This document shows, piece by piece, positions 1 to 7,459 of a stretch of 64,000 bases of DNA. Origin of the DNA: Thermincola carboxydiphila (GTDB lineage Bacteria; Bacillota; Thermincolia; Thermincolales; UBA2595); the NCBI GenBank assembly GCA_016841045.1, contig JAENZX010000001.1:19541-83540 (forward strand), written 5' to 3'. How positions within the stretch are numbered: the first letter of the stretch is position 1; each line of letters opens with the position of its first letter. Made by a program: the position numbers and the translations under genes. The notes under the pieces are model-generated. The model saw only the letters and a program-made list of their open reading frames with translations, had not been told where the DNA came from and did not search any database.

Positions 1-1
1 A

Positions 2-868
2 CCCGAGGTTCGGGACGCAATTGCCAACAATAATCTTAACTGTGAGGCCTGCCATTCAGTCGTTCATACCAGTCCTAATCCGTATCATGCTACTACTTTT
101 GTGGCTGATAAGACAATGGCTTGTGAAAAGTGCCATAACGCAGACTCGATTGCGTCCGAACATGCTAAATATAAAACTTCTACCGGACTGGCAATAACAT
201 GTCAAACGTGTCATAACAGCACAGACCTTAAAGTTCAGTCGGCAATTAGCTCAGGCAATACCGGATGTGACAGCTGCCATACAACCAGGCATACTGATGT
301 CCAAACACCGCATAAACAACTTTACATCCCTGATACAACATATAATTGTATCAGCTGTCACACAGCTACTGCCCTAGGCTACAACTTTACAGGTTCTTTC
401 CATAGGGTTTCGGGATTAACTCCAAGCAATAACCTTTTACATGGTGGTACTTTCTTAAGTCCATGGACCTCAACCAGCAATGTGGAATGCCGTGGGTGTC
501 ATGGTCCCAGTCCTCTAAATCAGGTGTATTACGGTAAGCTTTTGAAAGGAACGTACACCAGTAATACGGGTAAATACGGCTACACTTCACGAACTGAGTT
601 ATGCTTCCTTTGTCATAGTGCCAGATACTATGCGCAACTAAACTCTAACATGGTATCTGGATTTAATGACGGCATTACCAATCTGCATACAAACTATGCT
701 CATGCATATACGGGATGTCAATCATGTCATGCTAAAAAGCCGCATTCCAGCAGCCTGCCTCACTTTATTGCTCTAAACAGCAGTACTGACCCGAATTCGA
801 TACTGTACGCATACCAGCATACTTATGGTTATCGTTACTCTAACAGCTGCGGTACTTGCCACGAATAA
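2..868 (+). CDS. Multiheme c-type cytochrome, 3' part (partial)
   Basis: The reading frame is open from the window start, so the gene begins upstream; the first GTG at position 101 is internal. The visible 288 residues hold nine CxxCH heme-attachment motifs (CEACH, CEKCH, CQTCH, CDSCH, CISCH, CRGCH, CFLCH, CQSCH, CGTCH), the last one at the very C-terminus, plus many free His residues that could be distal heme ligands. Family knowledge: such proteins carry electrons across or outside the cell envelope in metal-reducing or sulfur-reducing Gram-positives. Sequence between the motifs is rich in Ser, Thr, Asn and Tyr, as in exported proteins. A strong hairpin follows the stop. CcdA and a thioredoxin-like protein, which could serve cytochrome c maturation, are encoded 3 kb away. 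The specific electron donor or acceptor cannot be told. Confidence 0.93.
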   Translation, partial: PEVRDAIANNNLNCEACHSVVHTSPNPYHATTFVADKTMACEKCHNADSIASEHAKYKTSTGLAITCQTCHNSTDLKVQSAISSGNTGCDSCHTTRHTDVQTPHKQLYIPDTTYNCISCHTATALGYNFTGSFHRVSGLTPSNNLLHGGTFLSPWTSTSNVECRGCHGPSPLNQVYYGKLLKGTYTSNTGKYGYTSRTELCFLCHSARYYAQLNSNMVSGFNDGITNLHTNYAHAYTGCQSCHAKKPHSSSLPHFIALNSSTDPNSILYAYQHTYGYRYSNSCGTCHE

Positions 869-941
869 CGGACTCTCTCAGAAGTAATGGATTGCCCATA
901 ATTGAACCTGCAATCTCCTGCAGCCGGACACCCAAATGAAG

Positions 942-982
942 AGCCCTCCTATAGTAGAATTTTAATCTACTATAGGAGGGCT
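942..982 (+). terminator. Strong hairpin terminator after the cytochrome gene
   Basis: A perfect 17-bp stem (942-958 with 966-982) encloses a 7-nt loop and is followed by a short T-rich stretch. It lies 74 bp after the cytochrome stop codon and before the convergent amidase gene, so it may act on both strands. Confidence 0.8.
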
Positions 983-1076
983 TTATTCATGGCAAAAGGT
1001 ATTAACCACATGTCAACAAAAAACAGAACCGACGCTCTGGAGAAGAGACATCAGTTCTAAGCTATCACCACATATA

Positions 1077-2786
1077 TTAATTACCGGTAAAATACTGTGT
1101 TAAACCATTTGCAATACCCTGAGCTACTTTATCCCTGAAGCCGTCTTCTTTTAGCAGCTGCTCATCATCGGCATTTGAAAGGAACGCTGATTCTACCAAA
1201 ATAGATGGCATTTGGGTTCCACGCAATACTGAGAAATTTGCCTGTAAAATACCTATATCCCTTGTTCCCAGCAGTGGGATCAGGTTATTCTGAACCAGCC
1301 TCGCCAGTCTCTCCCGCTGCTCAGCCTGGATCAAAGTATAAAAATATGTTGATGTCCCCTTTATTGCCGGGTTCACGTTAGCGTTGGCATGAATAGATAC
1401 AAATACATCAGCCTGTGCATCGTTAGCTATCCTGCTGCGTTCAGTAAGGCTTATAAAAGTATCATCCTCACGGGTCATGATTACGGTTGCCCCAAGAGCT
1501 ATAAGTTTATCCCTTAATTTCAAGGCTGTATCAAGGTTAACATCTTTTTCTTTAAGTCCTGTTACTCCTGTTGCCCCATTGTCCATCCCCCCGTGGCCGG
1601 GGTCTAATACTATAACCTTACCTCTTATTGAGGGTTTTGCCAGCGTAATTCTAAGGCTTGTCCCATCCTCCGAAATAAATGGGACGAAGTCGACGGCATT
1701 ATTTAAGTCAAAAACAATTCTGACTGCCATTGGAAAAACAGAGTACTGAGATAACCGGATATTTTGTAAAAGTCTACCGTCTGCCTCAATGTCTTTAAGA
1801 CCGTTGATTTCGCAATTTTTTATATCTATTACCAATCTTAAAGGATCTTTTAAGGAAGTTATGCTGTACTGAATCGGACCCGAACCAGTAATGACAACAG
1901 TCTCTGAATCAGGTTCACTGGTATCATAATAAATGTTGGAAAGTTTAACAACAGTATTGTGACCATTGTTATTCTGGTCCTGGTCTGGTGCAGTCCCCGT
2001 ATCATTATCGGTGCTATCCTGGTTATCACTATTATCAGAATCAGGGTTATCAGAATCATCGGGGGTATCAGGGTTATCAGGGTTATCTGAATCATCGGGG
2101 GTATCAGGGTTATCAGGTGTGTTAGAATTGTCGGGGATTTCGGAGTTATCCGGGAGCTCCGGAATATTGGTCCCTGTATCTCCCCTTGACGGTAAAGTCG
2201 GGTCTACAACCTGAGTAAGCCATCCGGCAACCCAGCCCCGGTTACCATCGTAAAGGTTTATTTTGTACCAATCTCCCTGGCGCTGGACCACCTCATATTT
2301 TTCCGGGGCCTTTACCTTTGTCACAACCGGGTAATCGGTTCCTGCACCGGAACGAACATTTACCGTACTTCCCTTAATCACAAGATATTTACCAGTCCCA
2401 GTATCACTCTCCGGGTCTTTGCTGCTATCCCCCGAGTCAGGCTTATCACTTCCCGACCCAATGTTACCGCTGGAAGTATCCGGAGCTTCAGGAACCTTAC
2501 TCTTTGTAGAAAGGAAATCATTTTTCACCCAACCATGCATCTTCCAAACCTTGACTTTGTACCACCCGTTTTTCTGTTCTATAATTTCAAGTTTCATGCC
2601 CTTTTTTACTGACCCAATTTTGGTGTATGTAATATCAGGTCCGGAGCGGATATTTAATGATGCTGTGTTAACCCGTCCTGTGCGGATTGCATGGACGTTT
2701 TCAGCAAATAAAATAGCGCTCCCGGTAAATAGGAACACGCTTAAAATTGTCAAAACGAAGACGAATTTGAATCCATTCTTAGACAA
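1077..2786 (-). CDS. N-acetylmuramoyl-L-alanine amidase with SH3b, AMIN and Amidase_3 domains
   Basis: This is a secreted cell-wall hydrolase that cleaves the bond between MurNAc and the stem peptide. Domains in order: signal peptide (about 1-30), two bacterial SH3 domains (about 36-98 and 132-195) that likely bind wall, a low-complexity Pro/Asp/Asn/Ser linker (about 200-275), an AMIN domain (about 285-380) and a C-terminal zinc amidase domain (Amidase_3). Zinc and catalytic residues are visible as His in DPGHGG, Glu in GLKEKD, His in SIHANA and Glu in VESAF. The start chosen is TTG at 2786, 6 nt after GGAGGTG; a GTG at 2795 is in frame but sits directly on the Shine-Dalgarno sequence. It may act in wall turnover or sporulation. 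The architecture is clear; the physiological role is inferred. Confidence 0.93.
   Translation of the reverse strand: MSKNGFKFVFVLTILSVFLFTGSAILFAENVHAIRTGRVNTASLNIRSGPDITYTKIGSVKKGMKLEIIEQKNGWYKVKVWKMHGWVKNDFLSTKSKVPEAPDTSSGNIGSGSDKPDSGDSSKDPESDTGTGKYLVIKGSTVNVRSGAGTDYPVVTKVKAPEKYEVVQRQGDWYKINLYDGNRGWVAGWLTQVVDPTLPSRGDTGTNIPELPDNSEIPDNSNTPDNPDTPDDSDNPDNPDTPDDSDNPDSDNSDNQDSTDNDTGTAPDQDQNNNGHNTVVKLSNIYYDTSEPDSETVVITGSGPIQYSITSLKDPLRLVIDIKNCEINGLKDIEADGRLLQNIRLSQYSVFPMAVRIVFDLNNAVDFVPFISEDGTSLRITLAKPSIRGKVIVLDPGHGGMDNGATGVTGLKEKDVNLDTALKLRDKLIALGATVIMTREDDTFISLTERSRIANDAQADVFVSIHANANVNPAIKGTSTYFYTLIQAEQRERLARLVQNNLIPLLGTRDIGILQANFSVLRGTQMPSILVESAFLSNADDEQLLKEDGFRDKVAQGIANGLTQYFTGN
2010..2150 (-). 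repeat. Degenerate short tandem repeats coding the amidase linker
   Basis: Copies of a TCAGGGTTATC / TCATCGGGGGTA type unit encode repeats of Pro-Asp-Asn and Asp-Asp-Ser in the linker between the SH3b and AMIN domains. Spurious open frames rich in Ser-Gly or Ile-Thr on both strands come from this repeat. Confidence 0.7.
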
Positions 2787-2981
2787 ATCTGTCACCTCCT
2801 CCAGGTCTAATTAGGATCACCATCAATCTTAGTAAATTTAGAAGACACATTACCTGAAGGTTCGACAGAAATTGTTATGATTCCTGCATTTTTTTCTGTA
2901 AACTTTTTACTTACCCATTATCTACAGACGAATAGCTGTGCCCTTCAATATTTGTTTTTTTGACACACCAAAAAGCAAAAA

Positions 2982-2999
2982 AGCTGCCTTCTGGCAGCT
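2982..2999 (-). terminator. Terminator overlapping the stop of the GerMN lipoprotein gene
   Basis: AGCTGCC-TTCT-GGCAGCT forms a 7-bp stem with a 4-nt loop. On the minus strand it is followed by TTTTTTGCTTTTT. It overlaps the TAG stop codon at 2998-3000. Confidence 0.8.
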
Positions 3000-3687
3000 A
3001 TTCTACACCTTTAATTATTTGACTATTTTTCATTACCGGGGCAGTTAGGTCCATATGTCCTGCAAGAGTATCTATCCTTTGACCTTCTACAAGTATTTCA
3101 ACTTCCTTCACAGTTTCAAACTGGGTCAGGGTATCAACCAGTGAATAAACAGTCAAAATCTCTCCACTGGACCCACCCCAGTGATTCTCTTTAAACTCCT
3201 TGCTCAGGTCAATCCTGCAAAGGCCGTTTTTAATATCTATCTCACGAACTTTGGTCCCCTGCGGTATGGTTCTTGTGAGATTTTTTTGTGTTGGCCCCTG
3301 TATCAGTTGCTCGACTGTTGCCTTAGCTAGACCGGGTACCATTTCGATCTGCCGTTTTTCCGCTTTCAGGTAGTCGCCGCTCTGGTCCGCGAAGTATAAG
3401 ACCACATCAACTTTGCGCTTGACGTTTTTCTTTTCGATTTCGCGGTCACTCAAAACCCCCGGTGCCTCCTCAGTACTTATCCCTGAAGCGGCAACATTCT
3501 GTCCTGTTTTTGCCGCAGCAGCCTTAACATTCTGAAGTTGCTTACCTGTTATCAATCTATAGTGGGTCTCTTTCAGCCTTTCCCACGAAAACTTTTCTGC
3601 TTTACTACAGCCGGCCGAGACCCCTAGTAGAAGTATAATTCCGGCTCCTGCCAAAACCTTTTTCCCGCTCACCTCATAAAATTTCAC
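2998..3687 (-). CDS. GerMN-domain lipoprotein (spore germination GerM-like)
   Basis: A 229-residue predicted lipoprotein with a basic N-terminus, a hydrophobic stretch and lipobox GVSAGC (lipidated Cys about residue 27). The C-terminal half (about 95-215) matches the GerMN pattern: a YFAD strand, a VEQLIQGP segment, then a GLCRIDLS strand and an LVDTLTQF helix. In Bacillus, GerM takes part in sporulation and germination; GerMN domains occur in several envelope lipoproteins. The GTG start at 3687 is preceded by GGGAGGG at 8 nt. It follows the amidase gene on the same strand but is separated from it by its own terminator. The fold is fairly certain; the role in spores is inferred from the family. 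Confidence 0.85.
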   Translation of the reverse strand: MKFYEVSGKKVLAGAGIILLLGVSAGCSKAEKFSWERLKETHYRLITGKQLQNVKAAAAKTGQNVAASGISTEEAPGVLSDREIEKKNVKRKVDVVLYFADQSGDYLKAEKRQIEMVPGLAKATVEQLIQGPTQKNLTRTIPQGTKVREIDIKNGLCRIDLSKEFKENHWGGSSGEILTVYSLVDTLTQFETVKEVEILVEGQRIDTLAGHMDLTAPVMKNSQIIKGVE

Positions 3688-3807
3688 TGCATGTCCCTCC
3701 CTGAAATAGTTTAGTAAGGTTGTCTACTAAAATATATTAAGGAGGACAAGCAAATATTCCATTTATTTTTAATCTCCTAAAAGAAATTTTAATATCAGAA
3801 AATAATT

Positions 3808-4506
3808 TCAATACCAGTGAACCAGTGCAAGAAAATAGAGACCAAGGAAAATTAGCATCACACCACTAGCAATAGTTACATATTGCGAAAACTTGTGAAA
3901 TCTTGCCATTTGTTTGACAGCAGCAGTAAAAGTACCTGCGAGTATAAGTGGTAAACCGTGGCCAAGCCCATAGACAAAGAGAAGACCAGAGCCGTAAAAA
4001 ACATTTTTGGTGGCAGCAACGTAGGTAATTATAACAGCCAGAACTGGAGTAGCACATGGAGACATTACAAGTCCAAAAGTCAAGCCAATTAAGAAGGCCT
4101 GAAAAAGACCGCCCTTTTTTAGAGGGGTAATATTTAAAGAAGGAAACCGTATGTTAATTACACCCAGAAGATGCAGTCCCATTATGATAGCAATAGCAGA
4201 AAGTATATAATACCACGCCTTGCCTACTTGACCAAAAACCCTGCCCAGAAGAACCGCAATTACACCAAAAAGGGCAAATGTCAGTGACATTCCCAACACA
4301 AATGCTAAAGATGTGAGGAACCCCCTGAACTTAGAATTATTTTCATCAGAATAACCACCGATATATCCTACGATAACCGGCACCATTGTCAGTATACAGG
4401 GGCTTATGCTGGTTAAAACCCCGCCTATATAAACAATAATAAACGTAACCGGAGATATTCCACTTAGAGCACTGGGAAGAATATTATCAAAGAAATTCTG
4501 AAGCAT
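3808..4506 (-). CDS. ccdA: Cytochrome c biogenesis protein CcdA (thiol-disulfide transporter)
   Basis: A 232-residue polytopic membrane protein with about six hydrophobic segments. The two redox cysteines expected for CcdA are visible in SISPC (Cys37) and MSPC (Cys151), each followed by a transmembrane helix; Pro and Gly around them are typical. CcdA passes electrons from cytoplasmic thioredoxin across the membrane to an extracytoplasmic thiol protein that keeps apocytochrome c or other substrates reduced. The gene lies 33 bp downstream of the membrane-anchored thioredoxin gene on the same strand, so the two very likely form an operon and a functional pair. The ATG is preceded by AAGGGG. The nearby multiheme cytochrome is a plausible client. 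Confidence 0.93.
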   Translation of the reverse strand: MLQNFFDNILPSALSGISPVTFIIVYIGGVLTSISPCILTMVPVIVGYIGGYSDENNSKFRGFLTSLAFVLGMSLTFALFGVIAVLLGRVFGQVGKAWYYILSAIAIIMGLHLLGVINIRFPSLNITPLKKGGLFQAFLIGLTFGLVMSPCATPVLAVIITYVAATKNVFYGSGLLFVYGLGHGLPLILAGTFTAAVKQMARFHKFSQYVTIASGVMLIFLGLYFLALVHWY

Positions 4507-4539
4507 AACATACCCCTTAGTTTGGTTTATGAGTTTACT

Positions 4540-4998
4540 TTACTCTTTGATTATCTTACTTATTTCCTGTTCCAACTCTTTCTGGGACTTTGCACCCACG
4601 GCAGAGTAGGTAACATTTTTATTTTTGTCTGTCAGAAAAATGGCAGGGATGGAGTTTACATTATATTGTCCAGCCAAATATCTACCTTCCTCAGTATCAA
4701 CATCAACTATGATAAATTCTACTTTACCGTGGTATTTCTTTTCAAGAGCCAGCACCACCGGCTCCATATCTACACAGGACGGTCACCACTTAGCATAAAA
4801 TTCAAGAAATACCGGTCTGCCCTGCCCCAAGGCCTGTTTAAGCTTTTCTGCCGGTTGGTCGGTAGTTGTAAATTTATTTGGAAACTGGCCTGAGTCCGTG
4901 GAACCCTTACCAAAATCCAGATAGGGAACTGCAAAAATAACTCCTACAGCTAAAATAACCAGAACAAAAATTATTAAACGTGTATTAACCTTCATCAT
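4540..4998 (-). CDS. Membrane-anchored thioredoxin-family selenoprotein (WUPSC active site)
   Basis: Two open frames, 4783-4998 and 4540-4767, are in the same frame and separated only by a TGA at 4783-4785. Read through as selenocysteine they give one 152-residue protein: an N-terminal membrane anchor (about 7-27), a short linker, then a thioredoxin fold. The active site reads FYAKW-Sec72-PSC75, exactly where thioredoxins have WCxxC. The cis-Pro region (VNSIPAIF) and the final beta strands follow normally. A SECIS-like hairpin lies at the right distance after the UGA. The protein should be an extracytoplasmic thiol reductase receiving electrons from CcdA, encoded just downstream. The start ATG at 4998 has GGAGG 6 nt upstream. 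Automated calls would split or truncate this gene. A simple nonsense mutation is the alternative, but it would have to fall exactly on the catalytic Cys codon. Confidence 0.9.
4746..4764 (-). promoter_or_regulatory. Bacterial SECIS element
   Basis: On the mRNA, GAGCCG-GUGGUGC-UGGCUC forms a 6-bp stem (five Watson-Crick pairs and one G-U) with a 7-nt apical loop that begins with G. There are 24 nt between the UGA and the loop, inside the usual bacterial range of about 16-37 nt. It lies inside the coding sequence, as bacterial SECIS elements do. Confidence 0.75.
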
Positions 4999-5013
4999 TT
5001 GCCCCCTCCATTT

Positions 5014-5083
5014 CAGTTGACAGTTGACAGTTGACAGTTAGTATTACTCTGTTATCTGTTATCTGTTATCTGTTATCTGTTAA
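5014..5083. repeat. Heptanucleotide tandem repeats (AGTTGAC)3 and (GTTATCT)4
   Basis: Two different 7-bp units are tandemly repeated upstream of the selenoprotein gene: about three copies of AGTTGAC, then about four copies of GTTATCT. Similar AGTTGAC/CAACTGT microrepeats recur near 50010-50040 and 63630-63665. This could be replication slippage or a short intergenic repeat class. No coding role is seen. Confidence 0.75.
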
Positions 5084-5163
5084 TTATTATATCATTTATA
5101 AATTTAACTAAATAGAGTTAACAAGTCTTTTTCTGCGTAAAATAAAACCGGAGGTGACTGTAA

Positions 5164-5361
5164 ATGCGTGACGATGCCAAAGAACAACTGAGAATAGTAA
5201 ATGAAAAAATCAAAAAAGCCAAGACCTCTTTTGAGGAGATGAATGAAGAGACTATTCCAAAAACAGTTTCAGCGGAGTTTGTTGATCTGCTTCCTTTAGG
5301 CCAGTTCCCGGACAATACTTCTCCCCAAAATGATGACGACAATAAACCACATCGTAGTTAA
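5164..5361 (+). CDS. Small acidic hypothetical protein
   Basis: A 65-residue protein with no recognised family. The first 30 residues are charged and helix-forming (MRDDAKEQLRIVNEKIKKAK), and the C-terminus is rich in Asp, Asn and Pro. The support for a real gene is a good ribosome binding site, GGAGGTG, 7 nt before ATG, and an isolated intergenic position between the selenoprotein operon and a convergent small membrane protein gene. No membrane segment is present. The function is unknown. Confidence 0.55.
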   Translation: MRDDAKEQLRIVNEKIKKAKTSFEEMNEETIPKTVSAEFVDLLPLGQFPDNTSPQNDDDNKPHRS

Positions 5362-5440
5362 TTCATGGGCTGATACCTTTCTTCCCGGCGAAGAAGGTGT
5401 TAGCCATTTATTTTATATACTCAATCTAATTCAAAAAAAG

Positions 5441-5458
5441 AAGGGGTATACCCCCCTT
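5441..5458 (-). terminator. Terminator of the small membrane protein gene
   Basis: On the minus strand AAGGGGGGTATACCCCTT folds into a compact hairpin and is followed by CTTTTTTT, an intrinsic terminator just after the stop at 5469. Confidence 0.75.
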
Positions 5459-5468
5459 AAAATTCCGG

Positions 5469-5654
5469 TTAAAAACAGGTTGGAACAACTGTCAGCACGT
5501 AACCTGCAAAACCCATTAATCCAAGAAATCCTCCCACCCATCGTTGCATCATGGTCCCGCTTCCTCCGAGGCCCAGCATGAAATATACCCCCATCAGTAC
5601 TATAAATCCGCTGGTTAACAGAAGTAACAGGTTTGCCGTTAAGATACTTTGCAT
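5469..5654 (-). CDS. Small two-helix membrane protein
   Basis: A 61-residue protein with two predicted transmembrane helices (about 6-28 and 37-58) joined by a Gly-rich turn (GLGGSGTM). An excellent Shine-Dalgarno sequence, AGGAGG, lies 7 nt before ATG, and a terminator follows directly, so this is a monocistronic gene. The upstream region carries a CsoR-type palindrome, which suggests control by copper, another thiophilic metal or reactive sulfur. No family is recognised with certainty; size and topology resemble other small envelope proteins such as DUF2892, but the sequence match is not convincing. Confidence 0.7.
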   Translation of the reverse strand: MQSILTANLLLLLTSGFIVLMGVYFMLGLGGSGTMMQRWVGGFLGLMGFAGYVLTVVPTCF

Positions 5655-5727
5655 AATTACTCCTCCTTTTCGATGCAGCTTAACACCCTGAAGACCTTGA
5701 AATACAAAGAATTTTCCGGGTTCGCCT

Positions 5728-5744
5728 ATACCCCTGCGGGGTAT
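5728..5744. promoter_or_regulatory. CsoR/CstR-like operator palindrome
   Basis: ATACCCC-TGC-GGGGTAT is a perfect 7-bp inverted repeat with a 3-bp centre, located 74 bp upstream of the divergently read start at 5654. Family knowledge: CsoR-type copper or persulfide repressors bind sites of the form TACCC...GGGTA. No CsoR gene is seen in this window. As RNA it could also be a hairpin, but it lacks a clean U tract directly after it. Confidence 0.5.
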
Positions 5745-5839
5745 GGTGTTTTCTTATTGTAACGTTTCAGCATCCATTTGTCAATAACATACAAAAAAAC
5801 TTTATTTCACATAAAGCAATATAACGTCGCATAAAAAAA

Positions 5840-5876
5840 AGCGAATAATCACCACACAATGCCTAGTGATTTTCGC
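5840..5876 (-). terminator. Terminator of the YfhP-like gene
   Basis: AGCGAATAATCAC pairs imperfectly with GTGATTTTCGCT across an 11-nt loop. On the minus strand the hairpin is followed by a run of eight T, 40 bp past the stop at 5916. Confidence 0.7.
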
Positions 5877-5915
5877 TTTCCCAATGGGCAAACCCTATAC
5901 ACACATATAATTTTT

Positions 5916-6863
5916 TTAACCCGAAATCTGTATCTTCGTGTTCTTGTTATATGGCTGAAAAACTGCTTCCACTATATTTTGGGTTTCATCAAAAATCACA
6001 GTGGCATTATGCAGGAAATCCTCCCTGAAAAAATACCTTAAATCACAAAACCTTACAATGTGCCTGCCTTCCTCGATACAATGATAAATATAAAAATAAG
6101 GTGTAAAGTTCTGAAATAATTGGCCTACTTTAGTGCGCATCGCCTCACGAATAAGCGAATTAGCCGGATTTTTATCCAGAACTTTTTTGACCCCAGGGTC
6201 AAGTGTAAAGCCCGGGACTTCCCCTACTATATAACAGTCTTTGGTCTCCACAAGAAAAGACCAGTTCACCAGACTAACCATTGCAGGCATTACCACTATT
6301 CTTTGAACTTTTTCGTTGTTATATTTACGCCTTAGCATCCAATGAATCTTCTGCCTCATCAGCAATCTCGCTCCGAGATAGGCCAAAACAATTAAAAACA
6401 CAATCCTGGCTGCAACCGCAGGCGAAAACGGTAGAAATGGAGTTGCTGCGAACAGAATAATAATAATCGGGTCAGCCAAAACCAGCAGGTTCAAACTGAA
6501 ACTTCTGTTGCTAAGTGGCCAGAAAATTTTAGCTCCATACGAATTTAATACATCCAACAGAACATGCGTTACGGATCCCAGCAGAGTCCATAAGAATATA
6601 GTTCCAAAGGAACCACCCCCAAATAAAACACCTAACCCCAAGGCAATTACGGCTGAGGAAAACAATATGCCTGGAAGTGAGTGGGAAGAACCCCTGTGGT
6701 GTTTGAGATAGGGCAAATGCCCGAACAGTTGAAGTACTATATCAAAGTCAGGTGCTAATGACCCCAAGACGGTTCCAAGATGAACCGAATTTATGACGGT
6801 AAAGTTTTCACCTGAAAAAGCAGTTACGCTTATTCCGACTAGTAAATGAGTCAACGGATCCAT
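5916..6863 (-). CDS. Membrane-bound metal-dependent hydrolase, YfhP / DUF457 family
   Basis: A 315-residue protein beginning MDPLTHLLVG, the signature N-terminus of the YdjM/YfhP family of membrane-bound metal-dependent hydrolases. Conserved His and Asp residues that likely bind metal are visible: His6, DFD near residue 40, HHRGSSHS near residue 55 and THVLLD near residue 103, interleaved with hydrophobic helices. The C-terminal third is soluble and carries the beta-rich region typical of Bacillus YfhP. The substrate is unknown; Bacillus yfhP lies near genes for DNA repair and stress. It is monocistronic with its own terminator. The upstream intergenic region carries a palindromic element. 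Confidence 0.85.
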   Translation of the reverse strand: MDPLTHLLVGISVTAFSGENFTVINSVHLGTVLGSLAPDFDIVLQLFGHLPYLKHHRGSSHSLPGILFSSAVIALGLGVLFGGGSFGTIFLWTLLGSVTHVLLDVLNSYGAKIFWPLSNRSFSLNLLVLADPIIIILFAATPFLPFSPAVAARIVFLIVLAYLGARLLMRQKIHWMLRRKYNNEKVQRIVVMPAMVSLVNWSFLVETKDCYIVGEVPGFTLDPGVKKVLDKNPANSLIREAMRTKVGQLFQNFTPYFYIYHCIEEGRHIVRFCDLRYFFREDFLHNATVIFDETQNIVEAVFQPYNKNTKIQISG

Positions 6864-6986
6864 TTTAGCAGTCCCTCCTCCAATATGTTTGAATTATAAC
6901 ATAGAGAGGCGGGGAGGTTCTGCAGGAAACTGTTGGTAGTTCTCATTTTTCATAAGCTGCATTATTGTGCCTATTTTGTTCGGGCG

Positions 6987-7200
6987 AAGAGTTTAGCCGT
7001 TTGCACGGTTTTCATGGGTTCCCATCTGGTCAACTAAGCCGCATCCAATTGCAAACCCTTGGGTACCCGCCCCAAGCGCCCTCCTAGCGCTGGGCGGCTT
7101 CGGACGTCGTGTCCTCCGCCCGGCGGGTTTACAATTGGATGCGGCAAGTTGACAGACGATGGTAACCCAAATGAAAACCTTAGCAAACGGCTAAACTCTT
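6987..7200. repeat. 214-bp nested palindromic element, copy 1
   Basis: The ends AAGAGTTTAGCCGTTTGC and GCAAACGGCTAAACTCTT are perfect inverted repeats. Moving inward, further stems follow: GGTTTTCAT..CCATC with GATGG..ATGAAAACC, then GTCAACT with AGTTGAC, then GCCGCATCCAATTG with CAATTGGATGCGGC. The head branches into two small hairpins (7069-7091 region, and GGAC-GTCGT-GTCC). Two related copies at 29468 and 52470 keep the fold with different arm sequences. The element lies between divergently transcribed genes. The open frame through it at 7059-7307 has no coding signature. It may be a MITE-like element or a structured RNA gene; no target-site duplication is obvious. Confidence 0.85.
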
Positions 7201-7344
7201 ATTCCATAGCGAAAAAGCGACTCTACTGTACCTTTACGAAAAATGAGAGGGGCGTTGGGGGCGTGAAAAAATGCAAGATAATAGAAGGAAATTACATATT
7301 TTTGTAGTATTAGTATTATTTAGTTAAATATTTTATTGTTCATA

Positions 7345-7435
7345 CCCGATAAAGGCAAACCTATCGAAAGGTGGGGACGCAAAGCCACGAGTCTTAGTAG
7401 TGAATACCACTAAAGATAGTCGGGCCGCCGAAGGA
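7345..7435 (+). ncRNA. c-di-GMP-I (GEMM-I) riboswitch
   Basis: The highly conserved core of the GEMM-I aptamer is present: GGCAAACC, a stem capped by a GAAA tetraloop (CTATCGAAAGGT), then GGGACGCAAAGCCACGAG, a second stem-loop, and the closing GGGCCGCCG. A Rho-independent terminator follows at 7460 and the downstream gene starts at 7533, so the element should set read-through according to cyclic di-GMP. This class senses the second messenger that governs sessile versus motile life. The downstream gene is broken. Confidence 0.93.
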
Positions 7436-7459
7436 AGTTGTTCTGACATTTACGAAAGG

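Noticed and set aside
1859-2214. Ser-Gly-rich and Ile-Thr-rich frames across the amidase linker
   Set aside because: Shadows of the low-complexity linker repeat in other frames.
5330-5581. 83-codon plus-strand frame opposite the small membrane protein
   Set aside because: It overlaps a minus-strand gene with a much better ribosome binding site and reads through that gene's terminator.
7059-7307. 82-codon frame inside palindrome copy 1
   Set aside because: It reads through the inverted repeat, has no ribosome binding site and is not kept in the other copies.
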